From Lutibacter sp. UBA4458 (lineage in GTDB: Bacteria > Bacteroidota > Bacteroidia > Flavobacteriales > Flavobacteriaceae), in the NCBI GenBank assembly GCA_002390165.1, contig DGOU01000059.1, positions 10,483-28,386 on the forward strand: DNA of 17,904 nucleotides, given 5' to 3'. The notes under the pieces were generated by a model. It searched no databases, was not told the origin of the DNA, and saw only the letters and a list, made by a program, of their open reading frames with translations. The translations under genes and the position numbers were made by a program. Shown one piece after another: positions 5,509 to 13,158 of this stretch; within the stretch, counting starts at the first letter, position 1; every line of letters starts with the position of its first letter.

Positions 5509-7230
5509 TTAAACATTTCGTTGATAGGTATATTTCTTTTTATGGTTAGTATTGTTTTTTTCTTTATATGAATCAATCGCTTCTTGAATACTCATAAAGC
5601 AATGCTCTTGACCAATGTCTTTTATAATGTTAGATTTATAAATGGTGTCTCTAACTGGACCTTTTAAACCCGTGAAATAGAGAGTGATTTTCTTTTCTTT
5701 AAAAAATTTTAAAATTTCTTCTAAAGCATAAACGCCACTACTATCTAAATTATTTAAGCTTTCCCCGTCAATAACTATAATTTTTAATTTATTGCCTTTT
5801 TTTTGAGCTTCAGCATAAATAGTATCTTTAAAATAGGTAGTGTTTGCAAAATGAAGTTGCGCATCAAACCTAATTATTAAAACATCCTTCAGAATAATCA
5901 AATTGTCGAATCTCTTTATATTTCTATATAAATAAGTTTCTGGTACATTTCCTAAAATTGCTACGTGTGGTTTAGTAGATTTATAAATTAACATAATTAA
6001 AGAAAAAAGAACACCTGTTATAATTCCTTCTTTTATTCCAATGGTTGCCGTAATTAATAGCGTAACATTTAAAATTATTAAATCGCGTTTTGTATATTTC
6101 CATAACTGATATGGAACTTTAAAATCTAATAAACTAAAAACGGCTACCATAATTATTGCTCCCAAAACTGCTTTGGGTAAATAATAAAATAATGGCGTTA
6201 AAAACACTAACGTTAACCCTACAACCACTGCTGAAATTATAGCAGCAAAAGGAGTATTTGCTCCACTTTGATTGTTTACTGCTGTACGACCAAACCCTCC
6301 TGTTGATGGATAACTTTGAAATAATGAGCCAAAAATATTTCCAAGTCCTAATGCAATTAATTCTTTATTGGCTTTTACTTTATAATTCATGTGTTTTACT
6401 TCTATTGCTTTTGCAACCGATACTGCTTCCATAAATGCAATTAAAGCAAGAGTTAGAGCCAATGGTCCTAACTCTTTTGCCATTTCTAAATTAAACTTCG
6501 GAATAGCAAAATGAGGCAATCCTTTAGGAATAGTTCCAACTATTTTAACACCGTATTGATGTAAATTAAAAAACTTTACCGCCAAAATTCCTAAAACAAC
6601 TACTGCTAATGCAGCTGGTATTTTTTTAAAATAACGCTTTATTAAAACTAAAATTAAAATAGAAGAAATACCAATAACAAAAGTTGGATAATTAATGTTT
6701 TTTAATTGTTTTATAGCATCTAAAATTAAATATTGTAATTGATGGTTCCGGTTTATATTAACTCCAAATAAATGTTTTAACTGATTAAAACCAATAATTA
6801 ATGCTGCCGCAGAAGTGAATCCACTTATTACTGGTTTTGATAAAAAGTTAACCAAAAACCCCAATCTAAAAATACCTAAAGCTAGTTGAATTAAGCCAAT
6901 TAATAATGCTAATAATATGGCTAATGCAATAAAATGTTCAGAACCAACCATTGCAATCGCTCCAATACCTGATGCTACAATTAAAGAATCCATTGCGGAT
7001 GGGCCAACTGCTAATTGCCTTGATGTGCCAAAAAAAGCATACATTACTTGCGGTATCATTGCAGTATACAAACCATAAATTGGAGGTAAACCAGCAATCA
7101 TTGCATAAGCGATACCTTGAGGAATTAGCATAACGCCAACTGTTAACCCTGCAGAAATATCGCCTTTAAACCACGACTTTTTATAGCTAGTTAACCAATC
7201 TAAAAATGGAAATACATTTACTAATTTCAT
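5509..7230 (-). CDS. SulP-family anion transporter with STAS domain (second of a tandem pair)
   Basis: This 573-residue inner-membrane protein has the SulP/SLC26 layout: a hydrophobic transporter core (about 20-420) and a cytoplasmic C-terminal STAS domain (about 430-555). Diagnostic segments include GLTVGVMLIPQGIAYAMIAG (29-48), LPPIYGLYTAMIP (49-61) and PVISGFTSAAALIIGFNQLKHLFGV. The STAS domain contains IIVIDGESLNNLDSSGVYAL, with the Ser pair at the usual regulatory position. SulP proteins move sulfate, bicarbonate or related anions, and the substrate cannot be read from sequence. Beside a persulfide dioxygenase, export of sulfite, sulfate or thiosulfate, or import of an anion for exchange, is a reasonable inference. 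It follows its paralogue by 37 bases, and no terminator is seen between the two or after it. Confidence 0.9.
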   Translation of the reverse strand: MKLVNVFPFLDWLTSYKKSWFKGDISAGLTVGVMLIPQGIAYAMIAGLPPIYGLYTAMIPQVMYAFFGTSRQLAVGPSAMDSLIVASGIGAIAMVGSEHFIALAILLALLIGLIQLALGIFRLGFLVNFLSKPVISGFTSAAALIIGFNQLKHLFGVNINRNHQLQYLILDAIKQLKNINYPTFVIGISSILILVLIKRYFKKIPAALAVVVLGILAVKFFNLHQYGVKIVGTIPKGLPHFAIPKFNLEMAKELGPLALTLALIAFMEAVSVAKAIEVKHMNYKVKANKELIALGLGNIFGSLFQSYPSTGGFGRTAVNNQSGANTPFAAIISAVVVGLTLVFLTPLFYYLPKAVLGAIIMVAVFSLLDFKVPYQLWKYTKRDLIILNVTLLITATIGIKEGIITGVLFSLIMLIYKSTKPHVAILGNVPETYLYRNIKRFDNLIILKDVLIIRFDAQLHFANTTYFKDTIYAEAQKKGNKLKIIVIDGESLNNLDSSGVYALEEILKFFKEKKITLYFTGLKGPVRDTIYKSNIIKDIGQEHCFMSIQEAIDSYKEKNNTNHKKKYTYQRNV

Positions 7231-7267
7231 TTAATTAAAAATAATGATATGGTTTTTAAAATAACAT

Positions 7268-8998
7268 TCAGTTTTTTGTGCACTCAAAAAAGGTTTTCAC
7301 CTCACAAGTTTCACATATTTTTTTATCCAATTCTTGATAAATTTTTTCAATTGCAGTCTTTTTATCTTTATAAAAATAATTACTTCCTATTTTATCTAAA
7401 AAACCTCCTTTAATAAGTATATTTTGTCCAACTAATTTCAACCCGCTAAAATAAATAATACGATTTGTTGCTTTCCATTTTTCAATTTCATGCATTAACC
7501 ACTCAGCACCAGCTAAATCAATAAAATTTATTCCTTCAGCAATAACAAGAAGGTGCTTGCCGTCATTATTTTCATATAATTCTGAAAAATAGTTAGCAAT
7601 AGATTCAACAGAACCAAAATATAGAGACCCATCAACACGAATAATATGTAATTGTGGACATTCTTTTACATTTTTATCTCTAATAATATTTATAAATCTA
7701 TTAGTTTTATCAAGACCCAAAATAGCAATATTAGGTTTCGAAGTTTTTTCTAAATAGAAAAATAAAGAAAAAAAGACACCAATTACCAATGCTTGTTGAA
7801 GATCTAAAAATAAAGTTCCTAAAAACGTCGCACTAAAAACAATTAATTCGCGTTTACTACTTTTAAAAATAGATTTTATATGTTTAAAGTCTATTAAATT
7901 ATATCCTACAAGAAGTATAATTCCACCCATTGCTGGTTTAGGTAAAAAGGCAGCATATTTTGCAAAAAACAATACAACAAACATTAACCCAAAAGCAGAA
8001 ATAAAAGCAGAAAGAGGTGTTTTTGCACCAGACTGAAAATTAATACTAGATCTTGTAAATGAACTTGAACTTGTATAACAAGAAAAGAAACTTGAAACAA
8101 CATTAGATATTCCTTGGGAAACAAATTCTTGATTAATATTTAATTTTTGATGTGTATGAAGAGCTATTGACCTTGAAATAGCCGCAGCTTCCACAAGCCC
8201 CAAAGTAGCTAAAATAATAGCTCCGGAATTTAACATTCGCATATTATTATAATCAAAATCTGGCATTTTAAATGGAGGTAAATTAGAAGGAATACTTCCA
8301 ACAGTTTCAATACCATGTAAACTTCCGCCTAACCAAATTGCCAAAACACTCCCAAAAATCATAGCAATTAACATATACAATCTAGATATTTTTTTAATTT
8401 TTTTAATTACTAAGGCTATAATTAAAGTACCCATGGCTACAGCAAATGCATACCAATTTGTTTCAGACAAATGAAAAGTAATAAATTCTATAATATGAGA
8501 AAAAGAACTTCCTTGAGGAACCTTTATTCCAAAAATATGTTTTAATTGTTTAAATGCTATTAATACTCCTGCTCCGGCAGAAAACCCAATAATTACTGAA
8601 TTAGAAACAAAATTTACCAATTTTCCCATTCGTGCAATTCCCATAAAAAGTTTTATTAAACCTGCCATAAAGGATAACAAAATAGCTAAAGAAACAAAAG
8701 CTTCTATATCATTAGAGGGATTAATATGTTTACTAATTATAGAATATAATACAATGGAACTTGTTGTTGTTGGCCCAGACACCAAATGATAGGAAGAACC
8801 AAATATTGCTGCAATAACCGGAGTTAACATAGCCGTGTAAAAGCCATAAACAGGTGGCATTCCCGCAATCATTGCAAATGCCACAGCTTGAGGGATAACA
8901 ATAATAGTACCTGTTAATCCAGCAATTAAGTCATCTTTCCAGGTTTGCCTTACCATTGGCAACCAAGTTAAAAAAGGAAAAATTTGTTTTAACGTCAT
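7268..8998 (-). CDS. SulP-family anion transporter with STAS domain and cysteine-containing tail
   Basis: This 576-residue SulP/SLC26 protein is the first of a tandem pair and aligns by eye with its neighbour along the core: FPFLTWLP, LIAGLTGTIIVIPQAVAFAM and MPPVYGFYTAM. It has diverged well beyond a recent duplication. The STAS domain (about 425-560) has the segment INFIDLAGAEWLMHEI, with Ala where the neighbour has the STAS Ser. A short tail follows with Cys562, Cys565 and Cys573 (KKICETCEVKTFFECTKN), absent from the paralogue and from typical SulP proteins. The three cysteines could bind metal or sense redox or sulfide state, which is inference. The anion carried is unknown. An upstream TACTTTTG promoter element and a perfect palindrome suggest activator-controlled expression of the pair. 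Confidence 0.9.
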   Translation of the reverse strand: MTLKQIFPFLTWLPMVRQTWKDDLIAGLTGTIIVIPQAVAFAMIAGMPPVYGFYTAMLTPVIAAIFGSSYHLVSGPTTTSSIVLYSIISKHINPSNDIEAFVSLAILLSFMAGLIKLFMGIARMGKLVNFVSNSVIIGFSAGAGVLIAFKQLKHIFGIKVPQGSSFSHIIEFITFHLSETNWYAFAVAMGTLIIALVIKKIKKISRLYMLIAMIFGSVLAIWLGGSLHGIETVGSIPSNLPPFKMPDFDYNNMRMLNSGAIILATLGLVEAAAISRSIALHTHQKLNINQEFVSQGISNVVSSFFSCYTSSSSFTRSSINFQSGAKTPLSAFISAFGLMFVVLFFAKYAAFLPKPAMGGIILLVGYNLIDFKHIKSIFKSSKRELIVFSATFLGTLFLDLQQALVIGVFFSLFFYLEKTSKPNIAILGLDKTNRFINIIRDKNVKECPQLHIIRVDGSLYFGSVESIANYFSELYENNDGKHLLVIAEGINFIDLAGAEWLMHEIEKWKATNRIIYFSGLKLVGQNILIKGGFLDKIGSNYFYKDKKTAIEKIYQELDKKICETCEVKTFFECTKN

Positions 8999-9024
8999 TT
9001 CAGATTTTAGTAGTAAATTTTAAA

Positions 9025-9032
9025 CAAAAGTA
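9025..9032 (-). promoter_or_regulatory. -7 promoter element of the SulP pair
   Basis: TACTTTTG on the minus strand exactly matches TAnnTTTG and ends 26 bases before the start codon. No TTG occurs at -33 spacing. The centre of a perfect CRP/FNR-like palindrome is 35.5 bases from its final G, the same spacing as at the rhodanese operon. Confidence 0.6.
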
Positions 9033-9053
9033 CTTCGAACATTTTTTTAATTT

Positions 9054-9067
9054 GTGATGTACATCAC
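9054..9067. promoter_or_regulatory. CRP/FNR-like operator upstream of the SulP pair
   Basis: GTGATGTACATCAC is a perfect 14-bp palindrome. After one mismatch the symmetry resumes with TT/AA, giving TTTGTGATGTACATCACTAA at 9051-9070. It starts 5 bases beyond the ruvB stop codon on the minus strand. No T-run follows it on that strand, so it is not an intrinsic terminator and an operator role is the better reading. Confidence 0.65.
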
Positions 9068-9072
9068 TAAAA

Positions 9073-10095
9073 TTAAAATAATTCGTTTTGTGAACTTGTT
9101 TTTGTTTTACCTAAATGTTTATAGGCTAATTCCGTTACTTCTCTTCCTCTAGGAGTACGCATAATAAAGCCTTCCTGTATTAAAAAAGGTTCATAAACTT
9201 CTTCTATAGTTTCTGTATTTTCTCCAACTGCAGTTGCAATTGTTGTAATGCCAACGGGACCACCTTTAAATTTATCAATAATTGTGCTTAAAATCTTATT
9301 ATCCATTTCGTCTAAACCATGCGCATCAACATTTAAGGCATTTAAAGCGTATTTAGCTATTTTAATATTGATACTGCCATCTCCTTTAATTTGTGCAAAA
9401 TCACGTACTCTTCTTAAAAGTGCGTTTGCAATTCTTGGCGTTCCTCTGCTTCTTCCGGCAATTTCAATTGCAGCTTCCATGCTAATTGGAACTTTTAATA
9501 TTTGAGCACTTCTTTGAACAATGGTAGTAAGCAGTTCTGTATTGTAATAATGTAACCTACTGCTAATTCCAAATCGTGCTCTCATTGGCGCAGTTAATAA
9601 GCCCGAACGGGTAGTTGCTCCAATTAGCGTAAATGGTTCTAAATCTATTTGAACTGTTCTTGCATTTGGACCAGATTCAATCATAATATCAATTCTATAA
9701 TCCTCCATTGCTGAATACAAATATTCTTCCACAATTGGACTTAATCTATGAATTTCATCAATAAACAACACATCGCGCTCACTTAGGCTAGTCAATAAAC
9801 CTGCTAAATCTCCTGGTTTATCAATTACTGGACCAGATGTAATTTTTATACCAACATTTAGTTCATTAGAAAGAATATGTGCTAAGGTTGTTTTACCTAA
9901 ACCTGGAGGACCATGGAATAAAGTGTGGTCTAAAGCCTCATCTCTTAAATTAGCAGCTTGAACGAAAATTTTTAAATTTTCGATAATTTGTTCCTGACCC
10001 GTAAAATCCTTAAAACTTAATGGTCTTAATTTTTTTTCAACATCTAACTCTTCAGAAGAAAAGTTATTTTTATCAGGATCTAAATTTTCATTCAT
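9073..10095 (-). CDS. ruvB: Holliday junction branch migration ATPase RuvB
   Basis: This 340-residue AAA+ motor drives branch migration of Holliday junctions together with RuvA. Motifs in order are the RuvB N-terminal signature [13 protein letters not shown] (23-35), Walker [10 protein letters not shown] (62-70), Walker B LFIDEIH (110-116), sensor 1 GATTRSG (159-165) and the MRARFG arginine-finger region (171-176). The small ATPase domain ([20 protein letters not shown]) and the C-terminal winged helix ([21 protein letters not shown]) follow. Length and ends match flavobacterial RuvB, and the MNENLDP start is the usual one in this group. It has its own promoter, with the -7 element only 5 bases before the ATG. 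Its place after coxA is probably inherited gene order and not a functional link to respiration. Confidence 0.97.
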   Translation of the reverse strand: MNENLDPDKNNFSSEELDVEKKLRPLSFKDFTGQEQIIENLKIFVQAANLRDEALDHTLFHGPPGLGKTTLAHILSNELNVGIKITSGPVIDKPGDLAGLLTSLSERDVLFIDEIHRLSPIVEEYLYSAMEDYRIDIMIESGPNARTVQIDLEPFTLIGATTRSGLLTAPMRARFGISSRLHYYNTELLTTIVQRSAQILKVPISMEAAIEIAGRSRGTPRIANALLRRVRDFAQIKGDGSINIKIAKYALNALNVDAHGLDEMDNKILSTIIDKFKGGPVGITTIATAVGENTETIEEVYEPFLIQEGFIMRTPRGREVTELAYKHLGKTKTSSQNELF

Positions 10096-10100
10096 AAAAA

Positions 10101-10129
10101 CAAAGATAGCGAAGTAATATAATTAACAA
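10101..10129 (-). promoter_or_regulatory. ruvB promoter (TTG-N18-TATCTTTG)
   Basis: On the minus strand, TTG (10127-10129), an 18-base spacer and TATCTTTG (10101-10108) match the Bacteroidota consensus TTG-N17-23-TAnnTTTG. Only 5 bases separate the -7 element from the ruvB ATG, so transcription would begin at or almost at the start codon. Confidence 0.6.
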
Positions 10130-10210
10130 TTGAAAATTGAAAATTAAAAAATGAAATAATAGTATATAACTTTATTTAGTGAAAAATAAATTCAATGAAC
10201 CTTTTACAAA

Positions 10211-10263
10211 ATTGAAAATCTCAGCAAATTCTTATAAAAAATGAATTTGCTGAGATTTTCAAT
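10211..10263 (-). terminator. Terminator after coxA: 21-bp perfect inverted repeat
   Basis: Positions 10211-10231 and 10243-10263 are exact reverse complements around an 11-base A/T loop. The repeat begins 18 bases after the coxA stop on the minus strand. The first base of a short T-stretch (ATTTTGT) overlaps the stem end. The long stem suits a terminator at the end of the coxBA unit. It could also protect the 3' end of the mRNA. Confidence 0.75.
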
Positions 10264-10281
10264 AAACTATTCCATTTATAA

Positions 10282-12030
10282 TTAAGATTCTTCTTCTCCT
10301 GGAAAAAGAGGTGTGCTTTGTGAAACAAAATCTTCTGGTAAACCAGGTTTGCTATAATCATAAGACCATCTATGAACTTCTGGAATCTCTCCTGGCCAGT
10401 TTCCATGAATATGTTCCACAGGAGTAGTCCATTCTAACGTGTTGGAATGCCAAGGATTTTGACTAGCTTTTTTACCTTTGTAAATACTAATAAAGAAATT
10501 TGCTAAAAATATTAATTGAGCTAAACCTCCTAAAATTGCAAAAAGAGTTATTACCTTGTTAACATCTGATAAATCATCAAACAATGGAAATGCAGTATTA
10601 GAATAATATCGTCTAGGCAATCCTGCTAAACCAATAAAATGCATTGGAAAAAACACTCCATAAGCAGCAATTGCAGTAATCCAAAAATGCCAGTATCCCA
10701 AAGTTTTATTCATCATTCTTCCATACATTTTAGGGAACCAATGATAAATACCAGCAAACATTCCATAAATTGCGGATACTCCCATAACTAAATGAAAGTG
10801 GGCAATTACAAAATAAGTGTCATGAACATTAATATCTAAAGCGCTATCTCCTAAAACAATACCTGTTAAACCTCCAGAAATAAACGTGGAAACCAAACCA
10901 ATTGAAAACAACATGGCCGGATTCATTTGTAAATTTCCTTTCCATAATGTGGTTATATAATTAAATGCTTTTACTGCTGATGGTATAGCAATTAAAAGTG
11001 TTGTAAAAGTGAATACCGAACCTAAAAATGGGTTCATTCCAGATACAAACATGTGATGTCCCCAAACTATTGTAGATAAAAAGGCTATTGCCATAATGGA
11101 GCCAATCATAGCTCTATAACCAAAAATTGGTTTTCTAGAGTTTGTTGAAATAATTTCGGAAGTTATTCCTAAAGCCGGTAATAATACAATATAAACTTCT
11201 GGGTGTCCTAAAAACCAAAATAAGTGTTCAAATAAAACAGGTGAACCTCCTTGATAGTGTAAAACTTCTCCTTGAATAAATATATCGGATAAATAAAATG
11301 AAGTTCCAAAACTTCTATCAAAAATCAACAATAAAGCTGCTGATAATAATACAGGAAAAGATACCACACCAATAATAGCAGTTACAAAAAACGCCCAAAT
11401 AGTTAGTGGCAATCTCGTCATTTTCATCCCTTTAGTTCTCAAATTCAGTACTGTTACAATATAATTTAAAGCTCCTAACAAAGAAGAAGCAATAAAAATT
11501 GCCATAGAAATTAACCATAATGTCATTCCCATTCCTGAACCTGGAATTGCTTGTGGTAATGCACTTAATGGCGGGTAAATTGTCCAACCTGCAGATGCAG
11601 GACCTGCTTCAAGAAATAAAGAGCTTACCATAATTACACTAGATAAAAAGAACAGCCAATAGGAAACCATATTTAAAAATCCAGAAGCCATATCACGTGC
11701 ACCAATTTGTAAGGGAATAAGTAAGTTACTAAAAGTTCCACTTAAGCCAGCTGTTAACACAAAAAACACCATAATTGTACCATGAATGGTTACAAGTGCT
11801 AAATATATATCAGGAGACATTACACCTCCATCTTGGTGATGACCTAAAAACGCTTCAAAAATTCCAAAAGATTCTTCTGGCCAAGCAATTTGCAAACGAA
11901 ATAACATGGACATCATTACCCCAATAATACCCATAAAAATTCCTGTAATTAAATACTGTTTAGAAATCATTTTATGATCTGTACTAAAAACGTATTTAGT
12001 TATAAATGTTTGTTTATGATGATTTGACAT
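10282..12030 (-). CDS. coxA: Cytochrome c oxidase subunit I (aa3-type, A-family)
   Basis: This 582-residue catalytic subunit of the heme-copper oxidase reduces O2 to water and pumps protons across the inner membrane. About 12 membrane segments are visible. Ligands seen: heme a His83 (TIHGTIM) and His413; heme a3 His411 (HDTYFVIAHFH); CuB His276, His325 and His326. Tyr280 in GHPEVY is the cross-linked tyrosine, and Glu278 in the same motif marks the A1 type. The D-channel residues Asp113 and Asn120 and the K-channel Lys354 are present, as is the Arg473-Arg474 pair (LPRRYY). No key residue is missing. It follows coxB by 27 bases. Subunit III and assembly genes are not in the window. Confidence 0.97.
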   Translation of the reverse strand: MSNHHKQTFITKYVFSTDHKMISKQYLITGIFMGIIGVMMSMLFRLQIAWPEESFGIFEAFLGHHQDGGVMSPDIYLALVTIHGTIMVFFVLTAGLSGTFSNLLIPLQIGARDMASGFLNMVSYWLFFLSSVIMVSSLFLEAGPASAGWTIYPPLSALPQAIPGSGMGMTLWLISMAIFIASSLLGALNYIVTVLNLRTKGMKMTRLPLTIWAFFVTAIIGVVSFPVLLSAALLLIFDRSFGTSFYLSDIFIQGEVLHYQGGSPVLFEHLFWFLGHPEVYIVLLPALGITSEIISTNSRKPIFGYRAMIGSIMAIAFLSTIVWGHHMFVSGMNPFLGSVFTFTTLLIAIPSAVKAFNYITTLWKGNLQMNPAMLFSIGLVSTFISGGLTGIVLGDSALDINVHDTYFVIAHFHLVMGVSAIYGMFAGIYHWFPKMYGRMMNKTLGYWHFWITAIAAYGVFFPMHFIGLAGLPRRYYSNTAFPLFDDLSDVNKVITLFAILGGLAQLIFLANFFISIYKGKKASQNPWHSNTLEWTTPVEHIHGNWPGEIPEVHRWSYDYSKPGLPEDFVSQSTPLFPGEEES

Positions 12031-12057
12031 GTTTTATTTTTTTAGTAGTATAGTAAT

Positions 12058-13065
12058 TTAGTTGATAACTTGGCGCATTGTTTTCTGTTGTTCTAACCAT
12101 GTATTAAATTCTGAAGGTTCTTCAACAACAATTTTCATTTGCATGTTATAATGGGAAGCCCCACAAATTTTATTACAAAGTAATAAATAATCAAACTGAT
12201 AAGGATCTTCTCCTTTTTCTTTTCTTATTTTATTAATACCATCCACCTTTGCAACTGTTTTTTCATTTAACCTCATTTCTTGAGTAGTAATTTTTGGTGT
12301 GAATGAAAATGAAGTTACCATTCCGGGAACACAATTCATTTGAGCTCTAAAATGTGGCATAAATGCAGAGTGTAACACATCTTGTGATCTAAATTTAAAT
12401 ATTACTTTTCTTCCTTTAGGTAAATGCAATTCTCTAGTTGGAATATCATCTTGAGCATTTTTATCTGTCATATCCACGCCCATAGTATTAATACCTTTTA
12501 TATTTCTAACATTTGCACGACCTAGTTCCTTATCGGCACCAGCATAACGTGCTTCCCATTGAAATTGCTTTGCATAAACTTCAACAATTAAAGGGTCTTT
12601 TGCATCTGACGAATCCATTACTTCTTGCCAAACGGAAAGTCCGTATAAAACTAATCCTGATAAAACTACTGCAGGAATAATTGTCCAAATAGCTTCTAAT
12701 TTAGAACTATCTGCATAAAACAATGCTTTGCGTCCTTTAATTCCTCGGTATTTAAATGCAAAATAGAATAATAAAAATTGAGTAATTGCTTGAACTACCA
12801 GAATTAATATCATGGTAATTATATATAATTTATCATAATCTTCTCCTTCAACGGAAGCAGATTCCGGCAATAATACTACAGATAATTTAGCAAATGAATA
12901 TATCATTAAACCATAGAAAAATACACCAAACAAAGCAAATAAAATACCTTGAGTGTTATTATCTTTTTCGGTAGCTATTGCTCCTTTTAAATTAAATATG
13001 CTTGTAATTTGCCAAATAGCAATACATATAACTATTGCTAGTAAAACATAAAGTAATGCAGTCAT
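12058..13065 (-). CDS. coxB: Cytochrome c oxidase subunit II with CuA centre
   Basis: This 335-residue subunit takes electrons from cytochrome c, or directly from ACIII, into the CuA site. Four hydrophobic segments are visible (about 3-20, 41-66, 81-106, 124-145), two more than the classical subunit II. The periplasmic cupredoxin domain follows, with CuA ligands His232 (LHSAFMPHFRAQM), Cys297, Cys301, His305 and Met308 (CNKICGASHYNM). The canonical motif is CxExC. Here the Glu, whose side chain binds Mg in mitochondrial oxidase, is Lys299. An insertion of about 25 charged residues (about 265-290) separates the two halves of the CuA site. The gene begins after an intrinsic terminator and a TATATTTG element, so it can be transcribed apart from actF. 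Confidence 0.95.
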   Translation of the reverse strand: MTALLYVLLAIVICIAIWQITSIFNLKGAIATEKDNNTQGILFALFGVFFYGLMIYSFAKLSVVLLPESASVEGEDYDKLYIITMILILVVQAITQFLLFYFAFKYRGIKGRKALFYADSSKLEAIWTIIPAVVLSGLVLYGLSVWQEVMDSSDAKDPLIVEVYAKQFQWEARYAGADKELGRANVRNIKGINTMGVDMTDKNAQDDIPTRELHLPKGRKVIFKFRSQDVLHSAFMPHFRAQMNCVPGMVTSFSFTPKITTQEMRLNEKTVAKVDGINKIRKEKGEDPYQFDYLLLCNKICGASHYNMQMKIVVEEPSEFNTWLEQQKTMRQVIN

Positions 13066-13093
13066 TTTTTTTAGTTAGTTTTTATAGTAGTGC

Positions 13094-13101
13094 CAAATAT
13101 A
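13094..13101 (-). promoter_or_regulatory. Possible -7 promoter element for coxBA overlapping a terminator U-tract
   Basis: TATATTTG on the minus strand matches TAnnTTTG exactly and ends 28 bases before the coxB ATG. Its first base is the last T of the T-run behind the upstream hairpin. No TTG is found 17-23 bases upstream, where the hairpin lies. It is a plausible weak or regulated internal promoter. Confidence 0.45.
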
Positions 13102-13106
13102 AAAAA

Positions 13107-13133
13107 AATCCTGAATAATTAGTATTCAGGATT
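13107..13133 (-). terminator. Intrinsic terminator between actF and coxB
   Basis: An 11-bp perfect stem (13107-13117 with 13123-13133, AATCCTGAATA/TATTCAGGATT) encloses a 5-base loop. It starts 25 bases after the actF stop on the minus strand and is followed by six more T (13106-13101). This is a classic Rho-independent terminator between two gene groups that work in one supercomplex. Confidence 0.85.
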
Positions 13134-13158
13134 GATTTTATGTATGAGAATTTATTTT

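Noticed and set aside
5509..8998. Recent duplication of the two SulP genes
   Set aside because: Core motifs align but most positions differ, the tails differ, and the STAS sites differ, so the duplication is old or the genes were acquired separately.
9054..9067. The palindrome after ruvB as an intrinsic terminator
   Set aside because: The minus strand lacks a T-run after it and the stem is only about 5 bp with a 4-base loop; the operator reading fits better with the three similar sites.
9248..9505. 85-codon plus-strand frame
   Set aside because: It is antisense to the conserved ruvB gene and has no recognisable protein features.
10112..10150. Short tandem repeat of ATTGAAA-like units upstream of ruvB
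   Set aside because: Only two imperfect copies in AT-rich spacer; no support for a repeat element.
10221..10406. 61-codon minus-strand frame overlapping the coxA end
   Set aside because: It overlaps the coxA C-terminus and runs into the terminator hairpin, and its translation shows no domain-like pattern.
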